Source: a bacterium (GTDB lineage Bacteria > Zixibacteria > MSB-5A5 > GN15 > FEB-12). From it: 7,957 nucleotides of DNA. Shown piece by piece: positions 1 to 7,133 of the stretch. Under the pieces are notes generated by a model. That model made no database searches and was not told the DNA's origin. It saw only the letters and a program-made list of their open reading frames with translations. Location of the stretch: NCBI GenBank assembly GCA_030668045.1, contig DAOUUR010000087.1, positions 1 through 7,957 on the forward strand, in the 5' to 3' direction. Position 1 is the first letter of the stretch, and every line of letters starts with the position of its first letter. The position numbers and the translations under genes are program-made.

Positions 1-416
1 ACAACGCAGGGAAAGCCGAACCGAGCACACACTGTCGCTACTGCCAGACCATGCTGCCCGGCGCCGGTCTCGGCAATAATTCGCTTCTTGCCCATTCGCT
101 TAGCGAGGAGTATCTGCCCAACGGTGTTGTTGATCTTGTGAGCACCGGTCTGATTGAGGTCTTCGCGCTTGAAATATATATGGGGACCGCCAAGATGCTC
201 GGTGAAACGCTCGGCAAAATAGAGAGGGGTGGGACGACCAACAAACGCTTTTAGGTACCCGGCCAGCTTTTGTTTGAACGAATGGTCTTTCTTGATCTCT
301 CGGTAACACTGCTCGAGCTCTTCCAGAGCATAGATCACAGTCTCCGGAACATATCGACCACCGTAGGGGCCAAATCGACCGTGGCTGTTAGGTCTCTTGT
401 TATACTTTTGCACCAT
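1..416 (-). CDS. trpB: Tryptophan synthase beta chain, 5' part (runs off the left edge)
   Basis: Reading the minus strand from the ATG at 416 gives 138 residues with no stop. The protein begins [20 protein letters not shown], the usual TrpB N-terminus. TrpB is the PLP enzyme that condenses indole with serine to make tryptophan, in complex with TrpA. Visible motifs are [14 protein letters not shown] at about 58-71, [15 protein letters not shown] at about 83-97 with the PLP Schiff-base lysine K94, and AETGAGQHG at about 115-123 with the catalytic glutamate E116 (E109 in Salmonella). About 138 of the usual roughly 400 residues are present; the cut is the window edge, not a lesion. The start lies 17 nt inside the end of trpF and has no clear Shine-Dalgarno, which suggests translational coupling. 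trpA would be expected next but lies outside the window. Confidence 0.97.
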   Translation of the reverse strand, partial: MVQKYNKRPNSHGRFGPYGGRYVPETVIYALEELEQCYREIKKDHSFKQKLAGYLKAFVGRPTPLYFAERFTEHLGGPHIYFKREDLNQTGAHKINNTVGQILLAKRMGKKRIIAETGAGQHGLAVATVCARFGFPCV

Positions 417-1041
417 AGCGTAGTACGTCACACATCTTAAAGAACTGCTTTAACTTACGCGCCGACTTGACGCCGGTTGATTTCTCCACACCAGAGTTGA
501 CATCGACCACCAGAGGCCGGAACATTTTCACCCCATCGGCAACATTGGAACCGTTTATGCCACCGGCCAGCATCAGGTTATCTATCGGTTGAGGCGGCTT
601 GATCTTCCAGTCAAATGCTGCGCCGGTGCCACCGTATTGGAAGCCGGACCGATTGTCGAGCATGACCAGATCGGCGCGGCTCTTGTACAGTGCCGCAAAA
701 TCACGCCTGCACGATACCGTGAACGATTTAATAACCTTTAGCCCGGATTTCTTCATGGCGATGATCTGGCTTGCGGGCTCGTCACCGGAAAGCTGGACGT
801 AATCGAAACATAGTCTCTCGGCTACGCGCAATATCCGGTCGGTTTCGGCATTGACAAAAACACCAACCCTGGCTACTGTCGGCGACAGGACCCGGGTGAT
901 CTCACTGGCGATCTTCAGGGAAACAAATCGCGGCGATGGCCGATAGAAAATCATACCGATCATGTCAACCCCGAGTTTGGCGGCAAGGGCAGCGTCGGCT
1001 GGTCGCGTCATCCCGCACACTTTGATCTTGAACCGATTCAT
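400..1041 (-). CDS. trpF: Phosphoribosylanthranilate isomerase
   Basis: This 213-residue TIM-barrel enzyme carries out the Amadori rearrangement of N-(5'-phosphoribosyl)anthranilate to CdRP, the step between TrpD and TrpC. Family signatures are KVCGMT near the N-terminus with the catalytic base Cys9, VQLSGDE at about 82-88 (the common His of VQLHG is Ser here), MLDNRSG with the catalytic acid Asp129, GGTG at 137-140 followed by FDW, LAGGING at about 158-164, and VDVNSGVE at about 179-186 for phosphate binding. The frame stays open upstream to 1125. I chose the ATG at 1041 because it overlaps the trpC stop as ATGA, is preceded by a GAGGT ribosome-binding site, and gives the normal family length. 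The 3' end overlaps trpB by 17 nt. Confidence 0.96.
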   Translation of the reverse strand: MNRFKIKVCGMTRPADAALAAKLGVDMIGMIFYRPSPRFVSLKIASEITRVLSPTVARVGVFVNAETDRILRVAERLCFDYVQLSGDEPASQIIAMKKSGLKVIKSFTVSCRRDFAALYKSRADLVMLDNRSGFQYGGTGAAFDWKIKPPQPIDNLMLAGGINGSNVADGVKMFRPLVVDVNSGVEKSTGVKSARKLKQFFKMCDVLRYGAKV

Positions 1042-1826
1042 GCCGACCTCAATTGGCGAAGTAACCCTGCCGGGTCGCTCGAACTTACCAGCGTCTCCCC
1101 TATCAGGAAGGCATCGTAGCCACACTTCTTGAGGCGACTGATATCCACGACAGAACCAATTCCAGACTCCGCTACTTTGATCACATTCGTTGGGATCAAC
1201 GAGGCCAACTTTTCCGCTCTTTTGATGTCTACCGAGAAGTCGCTTAAGTTTCTACTGTTGACACCAATTATCTCCGCTCCGGCCTGAAGCGCCGTCTCAA
1301 CCTCCGCCTGATCGTGCGTTTCCACCAGACAGTCGAGACCGACTTTTGCGGCCAGATCGATCAGTCTCTCAAGTAGGTCGGGAGGCAGCAGTTTGACGAT
1401 CAGCAGGATAGCATCGGCTTTCATCAGGCGGGCATAGTAGAGTTGGTAGGAGTCGATAATGAAGTCCTTGCATAGGATCGGCAGCGATGTCTTCCCCTTG
1501 GCCATACCCATGTACTCGTGCCGACCAAAAAAATACTTCTCCTCTGTCAGCACCGACAAGGCAGCGGCACCACCATCGAGATATTGCTCGGCCAACATCA
1601 TTGGATTGAAGTCGCTTCGGATAACACCTTTGGATGGTGACCCCTTTTTTAATTCTGCAATGATGTTTATCTGATCAGGAGTTGATATCGCTTTCTTGAA
1701 ATCAAGGCGGGGACAATCGTTGATCTCGTCGATCAAACCCTGAAGCGGACGGGTCGATTTTAGCAACTCGACTTCGGTTCGCTTTTCAGCGGCGATCTGA
1801 GAGAGGATATCGGTTGGACGGGCCAT
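1038..1826 (-). CDS. trpC: Indole-3-glycerol-phosphate synthase
   Basis: This 262-residue monofunctional TIM-barrel enzyme closes and decarboxylates CdRP to indole-3-glycerol phosphate, the substrate of tryptophan synthase. All expected catalytic positions are visible: E58 and K60 in IIAELKKGSPSKG, K120 in ILCKDFI, E169 in LVETH, N190 in GVNSRNL, and E220/S221 in VAESGI. The C-terminal phosphate-binding strand GYDAFLIGE is also present. Length is normal for unfused TrpC. The gene follows trpD after a 27-nt gap, the largest inside the trp cluster, with only a weak GAG-type ribosome-binding site. Its TGA overlaps the trpF ATG as ATGA. Unlike in E. coli, TrpC and TrpF are separate proteins here. 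Confidence 0.97.
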   Translation of the reverse strand: MARPTDILSQIAAEKRTEVELLKSTRPLQGLIDEINDCPRLDFKKAISTPDQINIIAELKKGSPSKGVIRSDFNPMMLAEQYLDGGAAALSVLTEEKYFFGRHEYMGMAKGKTSLPILCKDFIIDSYQLYYARLMKADAILLIVKLLPPDLLERLIDLAAKVGLDCLVETHDQAEVETALQAGAEIIGVNSRNLSDFSVDIKRAEKLASLIPTNVIKVAESGIGSVVDISRLKKCGYDAFLIGETLVSSSDPAGLLRQLRSA

Positions 1827-1853
1827 AGGTTTTACTCGCAGCGCGAATCAGAC

Positions 1854-2861
1854 TCAGCCGCTGGAGGCTTTTGTCCACGCCATCATCTTTTCGGCAGCCG
1901 ATCCGTTCTCGATTGCCGTGGTTGCCATCTCCACACCCTCCCGAATCGATCCAACTCTCCCAGCCACATATATCATCGCTCCGGCGTTGAAGAGTACCGC
2001 ATCGCGACAGCCCGATTGCTCACCGGCGAGAACACCATTGAGAATCGCCAGGTTCTCAGAACTGTCGCCACCTGCCAGACTTGCGGCGGGATGAACGGCC
2101 AGTCCAACCTGCTCGGGGGTAATCTCATTTGACGACCGGGCACCGTCGTTGATTTCGAGATATTCAGTCGGGGCGCTCACGGAGAATTCGTCGAGTCCAT
2201 CGGTGGCGTGCACCAATATGACGTGTCGCGATCCGGTCATCTGGAGAACATCACCCATCAACGACATCAACTCTTTGCTGAAAACTCCGATCACCTGTCG
2301 GGTAATACCGGCTGGATTGGTCATCGGACCGAGGATATTAAAAATCGTGCTGACGCCCAGCTCTTTGCGTGGCACCGCAGCGTGCTTCATCGCCGGGTGG
2401 AACCGGGGAGCAAACATGAATCCAAAACCGACATCGTTGATATTATCCCTGACTGTCTCGGCTCCCGGATCAATGTTCCCGCCGGTCGCTTCCAGCAGAT
2501 CAGCCGAACCGCATCGCGAGGAGATCGAACGATTGCCGTGCTTGGCCACCGTCACGCCCGCTGCTGCAGTAACAATCGCCGCCGCCGTGGAGATATTGAA
2601 CGAATTGGAACCATCTCCGCCGGTGCCGCAACCATCGACAGCCTCAGCATCGTCAAGCTTGATTCCGACGGCGTGCTGACGCATCGACTTTACAAACCCG
2701 GCCACCTCTTCGGCAGTCTCCCCCTTCTGCTTGAGAGCGACAATCAAACCGGCAATCTGAGCGGGGGTAGCGTCACCATTCATGATCAGATCCATTGCCG
2801 CCGACGCCTCATTAACGCTCAGGCTTTCGCCGCTCAGGATTTTGCCCAGATAGTCCCGCAT
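1854..2861 (-). CDS. trpD: Anthranilate phosphoribosyltransferase
   Basis: This 335-residue enzyme transfers the phosphoribosyl group of PRPP to anthranilate, the second step of tryptophan synthesis. Diagnostic motifs are the PRPP loop GTGGDG at 79-84, NISTAAA at about 89-95, KHGNR at 107-111, RCGSADLLEATG at about 116-127, and FAPRFHPAMKH at about 150-160. Next comes RKELGVSTIFNILGPMTNP beginning at R165, which matches the anthranilate-contacting Arg ten residues after the conserved His. The acidic DE pair of DGLDEFS, used for metal-PRPP binding in the family, is present. Length is typical for a stand-alone TrpD; it is not fused to TrpG. The ATG starts 2 nt after the trpG stop, without a strong Shine-Dalgarno, which suggests coupled translation. 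Confidence 0.97.
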   Translation of the reverse strand: MRDYLGKILSGESLSVNEASAAMDLIMNGDATPAQIAGLIVALKQKGETAEEVAGFVKSMRQHAVGIKLDDAEAVDGCGTGGDGSNSFNISTAAAIVTAAAGVTVAKHGNRSISSRCGSADLLEATGGNIDPGAETVRDNINDVGFGFMFAPRFHPAMKHAAVPRKELGVSTIFNILGPMTNPAGITRQVIGVFSKELMSLMGDVLQMTGSRHVILVHATDGLDEFSVSAPTEYLEINDGARSSNEITPEQVGLAVHPAASLAGGDSSENLAILNGVLAGEQSGCRDAVLFNAGAMIYVAGRVGSIREGVEMATTAIENGSAAEKMMAWTKASSG

Positions 2862-2863
2862 TG

Positions 2864-3430
2864 CTACAACGTCCGCATGAAATTCTTAAGCAGGTCTTTT
2901 CCAACCGGCGTCATTATCGATTCCGGATGAAACTGCATCCCGTAAAGGGGCATTTTCTCATGTTCAATGCTCATTATTACATTATCGTCCGTCCGGGCTG
3001 TCACCTTGAACGTGGTCGGCAGGCTGCTGCTATCAATGATCAGCGAATGATACCTGGTAGCTGTAAACGGCGATGGTATCCCCTCAAAAAGAGCACCGCC
3101 GGTATGACTGATCTCCGATGTCTTCCCGTGCATCAGGCAGGGAGCATAATCAATCTTTGCCCCGAAAGTCTGAGCGATTGCCTGATGGCCCAAACAGATA
3201 CCAAGCACAGGAACTTTACCGGCCGCGGCTGCCACCAACTCGTTCATCATACCGGCATTCTCAGGCCGACCCGGTCCGGGCGAAAGAACAATCCCCTCCG
3301 GAGCCAACGCTAGAACATCTTCAGCCGACATCACGTCGTTGCGATAGACCGCCACCTCGGCACCCAATTCACCCAGGTATTGCACGAGGTTGTATGTAAA
3401 AGAATCGTAATTATCCAACAGGAATATCAT
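2864..3430 (-). CDS. trpG: Anthranilate synthase component II (glutamine amidotransferase)
   Basis: This 188-residue class I glutamine amidotransferase releases ammonia from glutamine and passes it to TrpE. Visible features are the N-terminal strand MIFLLDNYDSFTYNL, the oxyanion region SPGPGRPENAG at 50-60, the nucleophile Cys79 in GICLGHQ, HGKTSEI at about 111-117, and MQFHPES with catalytic His168 and Glu170. In-frame reading extends back to a TTG at 3454, but that would overlap trpE and add residues absent from the family. I chose the ATG at 3430, which sits 1 nt after the trpE stop with GGGAAAG just upstream as a ribosome-binding site. In some bacteria such a subunit is shared with folate synthesis (PabA); the trp context here favours TrpG. 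Confidence 0.96.
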   Translation of the reverse strand: MIFLLDNYDSFTYNLVQYLGELGAEVAVYRNDVMSAEDVLALAPEGIVLSPGPGRPENAGMMNELVAAAAGKVPVLGICLGHQAIAQTFGAKIDYAPCLMHGKTSEISHTGGALFEGIPSPFTATRYHSLIIDSSSLPTTFKVTARTDDNVIMSIEHEKMPLYGMQFHPESIMTPVGKDLLKNFMRTL

Positions 3431-3431
3431 C

Positions 3432-4889
3432 TTAGTCTTTCCCGGTGACCGCAAGTATCAGCGCTCGTGCTTTGTCGCATGTTTCTTTGAATTCCCGAGC
3501 CGGTTTGGAGTCGGCCACAATACCAGCGCCGGCTTGAATGTAGTACTGGTTGGCTTTCTTAACGAGCGTCCGAATAGCAATGCACGAATCAAGATTACCC
3601 CAGAAATCCAGATAAGCAATCGATCCGGCATAAACACCGCGTCGTTCCTTTTCCAGTTTGTCGATTATCTCCATCGCTCTGATCTTTGGCGCCCCGGAAA
3701 CTGTCCCGGCGGGGAAACATGCAAAATGCCCCTCAATCGGGCTGATCCCTCGATCCAGTTTTCCCACAACCGAGCTGACGATATGAATCACGTGAGAATA
3801 TTTCTCAACAGACATCTGTTCCTTCAACTGCACCGAACCGGCGGAACTGACCCGACCAACATCGTTGCGCCCCAGATCAACTAACATAGTATGTTCGGCC
3901 AATTCTTTTTCATCCGACATCAGGTCGGCAATGAGTTTTTCGTCGTGGCGCTCATCCTTCCCGCGCGGTCGAGTTCCGGCTATTGGACGAGTCTCCACCT
4001 GACCCTTCTCCACCCGAACCAGCATTTCCGGTGAGGAGCCGATCACAGCATCGTCGCCAAACTTTATCAGAAACATATACGGCGAAGGATTGATTCGCCG
4101 TAACCGACGGTAAACACTCAATGCAGAAATCGATGTCTTGACACTCCAACGCTGCGAGAGAACAACCTGAAAAACATCGCCCTCCCGAATATGCTTCTTG
4201 GCCTTGCGGACCATCCGTTCAAATTCGGGTTGATCGTAGTGTGCTTTGACGCGGCACTTTTCAGCAGGCTTCTCCTTTGGCGGACGACGATTACCCCCGA
4301 GTTTGGTAACAATCCGATTGATCGTCGTGACAGCTTCGGAATACTTCTTGTCGAATCCCGGTTCGCCTCGGTCATGGAGGATGTTGGCAATGACGACTAT
4401 CTCCTGTTTGAGATGATCAAAGACAACAATATGACGGTACATACCAAGATGAAACTCCGGCAATTTGATGTCGTCGGGGTTGTCATCGGGAATGTCCTCC
4501 AGCCAGCGAATGGCATCGTAAGAAAAATAGCCAACTCCGCCGCCGGTGAATCGCGGCAGTTCTTCCACCCGCACCGGTTTGTAAATCAAAAACAGTTCCT
4601 TGAGAAACTCTGCCGGGTGTGAATCAATCACTCTCTTGCTACGCCCCTGACTGAGCGTAATCTCACCGGGACAACCGGAGATTGTCACGAACGGATCAAA
4701 ACCAAGAAACGAATAACGGGCAAGTTTTTCGCCGCCTTCGATTGACTCAAGCAGAAACGAATGCGGGCGATTCTCGGCCAGCTTTATAAACGCTCCTACC
4801 GGCGTATCCAGATCGGCGGGAATGCGGATGAAGATCGGAATGACGTTACCCCTGGCATTGAGGCGCCGTGCCTCCGCGCGTGAAATCAT
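3432..4889 (-). CDS. trpE: Anthranilate synthase component I
   Basis: This 485-residue chorismate-utilising enzyme makes anthranilate from chorismate with ammonia from TrpG; it is the committed step of the pathway. The N-terminal domain has LLES at 46-49 followed by RYSF, and the catalytic domain has NPSPYMF at 267-273. Both are elements of the tryptophan feedback site in the family, so end-product inhibition is probably intact. Other signatures are RPIAGTRPRG at 301-310, VDLGRNDVGRV at 337-347, the active-site stretch around FPAGTVSGAPK at about 392-402, and QAGAGIVADS at 452-461. The frame is open upstream to 4964, but the ATG at 4889 overlaps the upstream TGA as ATGA, gives the normal N-terminus, and has GAAGGAG about 13 nt before it. 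It is separate from TrpG, not a TrpEG fusion. Confidence 0.97.
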   Translation of the reverse strand: MISRAEARRLNARGNVIPIFIRIPADLDTPVGAFIKLAENRPHSFLLESIEGGEKLARYSFLGFDPFVTISGCPGEITLSQGRSKRVIDSHPAEFLKELFLIYKPVRVEELPRFTGGGVGYFSYDAIRWLEDIPDDNPDDIKLPEFHLGMYRHIVVFDHLKQEIVVIANILHDRGEPGFDKKYSEAVTTINRIVTKLGGNRRPPKEKPAEKCRVKAHYDQPEFERMVRKAKKHIREGDVFQVVLSQRWSVKTSISALSVYRRLRRINPSPYMFLIKFGDDAVIGSSPEMLVRVEKGQVETRPIAGTRPRGKDERHDEKLIADLMSDEKELAEHTMLVDLGRNDVGRVSSAGSVQLKEQMSVEKYSHVIHIVSSVVGKLDRGISPIEGHFACFPAGTVSGAPKIRAMEIIDKLEKERRGVYAGSIAYLDFWGNLDSCIAIRTLVKKANQYYIQAGAGIVADSKPAREFKETCDKARALILAVTGKD

Positions 4890-5728
4890 GCGAATTGAAA
4901 CACTCCTTCGGTCACTTTCTCCACCGGCCCGGTCAGCTCGATCTGATCGGTGTCCGAGTTCCATAATATCTTAAGCGTACCGGTCTGGAAAACTACATCG
5001 CAGCGACGGTTGAGTTGTCCATTCATAACTCCGGCACAAACAGCGGCAGCGGCACCTGTTCCCGATGAACCAGTCGCTCCGGCCCCGCGTTCCCAGTCGG
5101 CCACCTCTACTTTACTTCGGCTGACTATTCGAACAAATTCAACATTGGTTTGATTTGGGAAAGCGGGGTGATGTTCTATCTCAGCGCCGAGAGACTTCCA
5201 GTCAAAATCAAAATCCGCCACAAAGAGCACCGTGTGCGGGTTACCGACAGACAAACAGGTCACGGGAAAATCCAACTTGCCGATCTTCAGCGGCGCATTG
5301 ATAAGGTACTTCTGCTTAGTCTTTACAGGGATCCGCCCGGTTCCAAACTCCGGATGACCCAACTCGGCATTGACCAGAAATGCCCTACCCTCTTTTTTGC
5401 CGATTCCAACCTGATGTACCTCTCCCCCCATAGCAAAACGGTACGACCGCTTTTTCTGCCGTGATAGATACTCGTGCAAAGCAACTATCCTGAGACCGTT
5501 ACCCGATTTTTCAGCCCAGCTGCCATCGGAGTTGTAAAGGTCGATCTGACGATCAACACCTTTCTTGCCATATAGAAATAATAGACCGTCGCCGCCCACT
5601 CCGGCCCTGCGATGACACAGAGTTTTTGCCAACTCCGAAAGCTTGCTTTTGCCCACGCGATTCTTGTTCGACTCAACGACCAGGAAGTCGTTCTGGAGCG
5701 CATGATATTTCGTGAAATGAATCAACAC
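4886..5728 (-). CDS. DapF-like protein lacking both catalytic cysteines (annotated by homology as diaminopimelate epimerase)
   Basis: This 280-residue protein has the DapF two-lobe layout. Segments include HFTKYHALQNDFLVVES at 4-20 (family HGxGNDF), RAGVGGDGLL at 41-50, NSDGSWAEKSGNGLR at 66-80, SVGNPHTV at about 160-167, NQTNVEFV at about 192-199, and ERGAGATGSSGTGAAAA at 213-229. Substrate-contact residues N13, N66, N77, N163, N195, E213 and R214 are kept. The two catalytic cysteines, in CGNG and ACGTG of true DapF, are Ser75 (codon 5504-5506) and Ser222 (codon 5063-5065). Normal diaminopimelate epimerisation is therefore doubtful; a changed racemase, isomerase, binding or regulatory role is possible. 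The start is GTG at 5728 with AAGG close by; TTG at 5725 is an alternative. It overlaps trpE as ATGA, so it belongs to the trp operon. Confidence 0.85.
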   Translation of the reverse strand: MLIHFTKYHALQNDFLVVESNKNRVGKSKLSELAKTLCHRRAGVGGDGLLFLYGKKGVDRQIDLYNSDGSWAEKSGNGLRIVALHEYLSRQKKRSYRFAMGGEVHQVGIGKKEGRAFLVNAELGHPEFGTGRIPVKTKQKYLINAPLKIGKLDFPVTCLSVGNPHTVLFVADFDFDWKSLGAEIEHHPAFPNQTNVEFVRIVSRSKVEVADWERGAGATGSSGTGAAAAVCAGVMNGQLNRRCDVVFQTGTLKILWNSDTDQIELTGPVEKVTEGVFQFA

Positions 5729-5767
5729 CGGCCTTATTTACACTCTCCTGCCGTTATTCACAACAAA

Positions 5768-5792
5768 AAACGCCCGCTCTTTGCGGGCGTTT
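5768..5792 (-). terminator. Rho-independent terminator after the aminotransferase gene
   Basis: A perfect 10-bp inverted repeat (5768-5777 with 5783-5792, core CGCCCGC/GCGGGCG) encloses a 5-nt loop. On the minus strand the stem runs into TTTTTTGTTG, a classical intrinsic terminator. It lies 33 nt past the aminotransferase stop and 39 nt before the DapF-like start. It should end the aminotransferase transcript, so the DapF-trp cluster needs its own promoter, read-through, or conditional use of this hairpin. On the plus strand the following T-run is short. Confidence 0.88.
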
Positions 5793-5825
5793 ATCTCTCA
5801 TCCGACATGGGAATGATCGGAAGTT

Positions 5826-7034
5826 CTATATATGCTTCTTGAAGAGCTTCCCGAGTCTGGTTATGCCTTCGACAATCGCATCCGGTTGAGCGTTGCTGAA
5901 ATTGAGCCTGAATGTATTCTCTCCACCACCATTGGGGTAGAATGGTTCACCGTACACGTAAGCAACTTTCAATTCAACCGCTTTAGGCAGAAGGTCCTTA
6001 GCTGAAACATGAGCAGGTAACTCACACCACAGAAACATGCCACCGTCGGGGACCGGTGATTTGATCTCCTCGGGAAACTCGTTACGCATCGTCTCCATCA
6101 TAACGTCGCGTTTGTTCCGGTAGTCAGCCTTGATAATCTCAATATGTGGCTCCAGCTTGCCGGCGGCTACATACTCATAGACCATGTGCTGGATAAGAGC
6201 GTTGGGATGCAGGTCGGCGCACTGACGAACCTTCTCTACCTGTGTCAACATAGGAACCGGACCATTCATCCATCCCAGCCGAATCCCCGGCGCCATAACC
6301 TTGGAAAATGTTCTCAACACTATCACCGCATCGCCGCCTATAGACTTAAGCGTCGGTACCGGCTCACCTGAAAAACGGATATCACCATACGGGTTGTCAT
6401 CGACAATCGGAATGCCGTGCTTGCTAGCAATTTCAATCAATGCCACGCGCCGTTCTTTGGTCATTGTTATACCGGTGGGATTCTGGAAATTGGAAACGGT
6501 ATAGATCAACTTTGGATGGTACTTCTTGATCTGTGCTTCGAGTTGGTCGATGATCATACCATCGTCGTCCATCTCTACAGTCGCATACCGAGCTTGATAG
6601 AAATTGAAAGCCTGAAGCGCTCCTAAGTAAGTCGGGTTTTCGACCAGAACGTAGTCGCCCGGAGCAAGAAAAATGCGACCCATCATCTCGATCCCCTGCT
6701 GCGCCCCCGACGTGAACAGAATATTTTCCATACTGGTTGCCGTTCCCCGCTCGGTCGCCCGCTTGGCAATCAATTCCCTCAAGATAGGGATCCCGGACGA
6801 TAGCGAATACTGGACACAGGCCGCTCCATACTTGTTGATTGCATCGGCGGTCGCCAATTTCATATCTTCCAGAGGAAATAGCTCGGGAGCAGGCAGACCT
6901 CCCGCAAAATTGATTACGCCCGGTTGCGACGATATCTTGAGAATCTCTCGAATAATCGACGCCTTCAGTGCCTCGACATGCGGGGCTAGTTTCCAACTGT
7001 TGACATCAACATGGTTGTTTTGTTGAACCGGCAT
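5826..7034 (-). CDS. Fold-type I PLP aminotransferase, LysN/ARO8-like (2-aminoadipate or aromatic type)
   Basis: This 402-residue cytosolic aminotransferase belongs to the class I/II family. The N-terminus INFAGGLPAPELFP at about 41-54 is typical of the LysN/AadAT/aromatic aminotransferase group. PLP-site features are TSGAQQG at about 108-114, NPTY at 133-136, QNPTG with Asn185, VDDNPYGD with Asp212 and Tyr216, TFSKVMAPGIRLGW with the Schiff-base Lys245, and FRLNFS with the carboxylate-binding Arg376. The ATG at 7034 has AAAGGA upstream (7041-7046) at good spacing. A hairpin terminator separates it from the DapF-trp operon. Substrate cannot be fixed from sequence: this group includes enzymes for 2-aminoadipate, branched-chain and aromatic substrates. 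The trp neighbourhood mildly favours an aromatic substrate. Confidence 0.9.
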   Translation of the reverse strand: MPVQQNNHVDVNSWKLAPHVEALKASIIREILKISSQPGVINFAGGLPAPELFPLEDMKLATADAINKYGAACVQYSLSSGIPILRELIAKRATERGTATSMENILFTSGAQQGIEMMGRIFLAPGDYVLVENPTYLGALQAFNFYQARYATVEMDDDGMIIDQLEAQIKKYHPKLIYTVSNFQNPTGITMTKERRVALIEIASKHGIPIVDDNPYGDIRFSGEPVPTLKSIGGDAVIVLRTFSKVMAPGIRLGWMNGPVPMLTQVEKVRQCADLHPNALIQHMVYEYVAAGKLEPHIEIIKADYRNKRDVMMETMRNEFPEEIKSPVPDGGMFLWCELPAHVSAKDLLPKAVELKVAYVYGEPFYPNGGGENTFRLNFSNAQPDAIVEGITRLGKLFKKHI

Positions 7035-7040
7035 ATCTTA

Positions 7041-7046
7041 TCCTTT
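7041..7046 (-). promoter_or_regulatory. Ribosome-binding site of the aminotransferase gene
   Basis: On the minus strand AAAGGA sits 6 nt before the ATG at 7034. This is the clearest Shine-Dalgarno in the intergenic region and supports that start codon. Its first A is the last base of the possible leader ORF stop codon, so translation of the two could be coupled. Confidence 0.7.
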
Positions 7047-7084
7047 CACAGCGGTCTGATATCAGCGATCAGCACCCAGTACAT
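7046..7084 (-). other. Possible 12-codon leader ORF containing one Trp codon
   Basis: In the predicted 5' leader of the aminotransferase mRNA, an ATG at 7084 opens MYWVLIADIRPL and stops with TGA 11 nt before the aminotransferase ATG. It contains adjacent Tyr and Trp codons. The 10-bp palindrome CTGATATCAG (7056-7065) lies inside it, and an additional upstream CTGAT copy could pair alternatively with ATCAG. The upstream ribosome-binding site is weak (GTGAAGA), and such a short ORF can occur by chance. It may be a leader peptide or have no function. Confidence 0.25.
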
Positions 7085-7133
7085 TCTTCACATTTGAGGA
7101 ACCAACCGCACGTCGCTCCCTCTATCAGGGATC

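Noticed and set aside
1042..1125. Upstream extension of trpF that would overlap trpC by 88 nt
   Set aside because: The extra 28 residues match no family sequence, while the ATG at 1041 gives a normal length, a ribosome-binding site and an ATGA junction.
1827..1853. Possible internal promoter in the trpD-trpC gap
   Set aside because: The gap is only 27 nt and has no recognisable -35/-10 pair.
2208..2930. A 240-codon open frame on the plus strand opposite trpD and the trpG 3' end
   Set aside because: It is antisense to a gene with full family motifs, its translation resembles no known family, and it has unusual composition rich in Arg, His and Ser. It is a shadow frame.
3429..3434. Possible TrpE-TrpG fusion
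   Set aside because: A TAA stop at 3432-3434 ends trpE, and trpG starts with its own ATG and ribosome-binding site in a different frame.
4890..4964. Upstream extension of trpE into the DapF-like gene
   Set aside because: The added 25 residues are Arg/Asp-rich shadow sequence of the DapF-like gene. The ATG at 4889 forms a normal ATGA junction.
5793..5810. Five-codon ORF (MSDER) just before the hairpin upstream of the DapF-like gene, considered as a trp attenuator leader peptide
   Set aside because: It has no Trp codons and no recognisable ribosome-binding site, so a classical trp attenuation role is not supported.
5729..5825. T-box, TRAP-type (repeated GAG/TAG) or other tryptophan-responsive leader before the DapF-trp operon
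   Set aside because: The gap is too short for a T-box, and no series of spaced GAG/TAG triplets is present.
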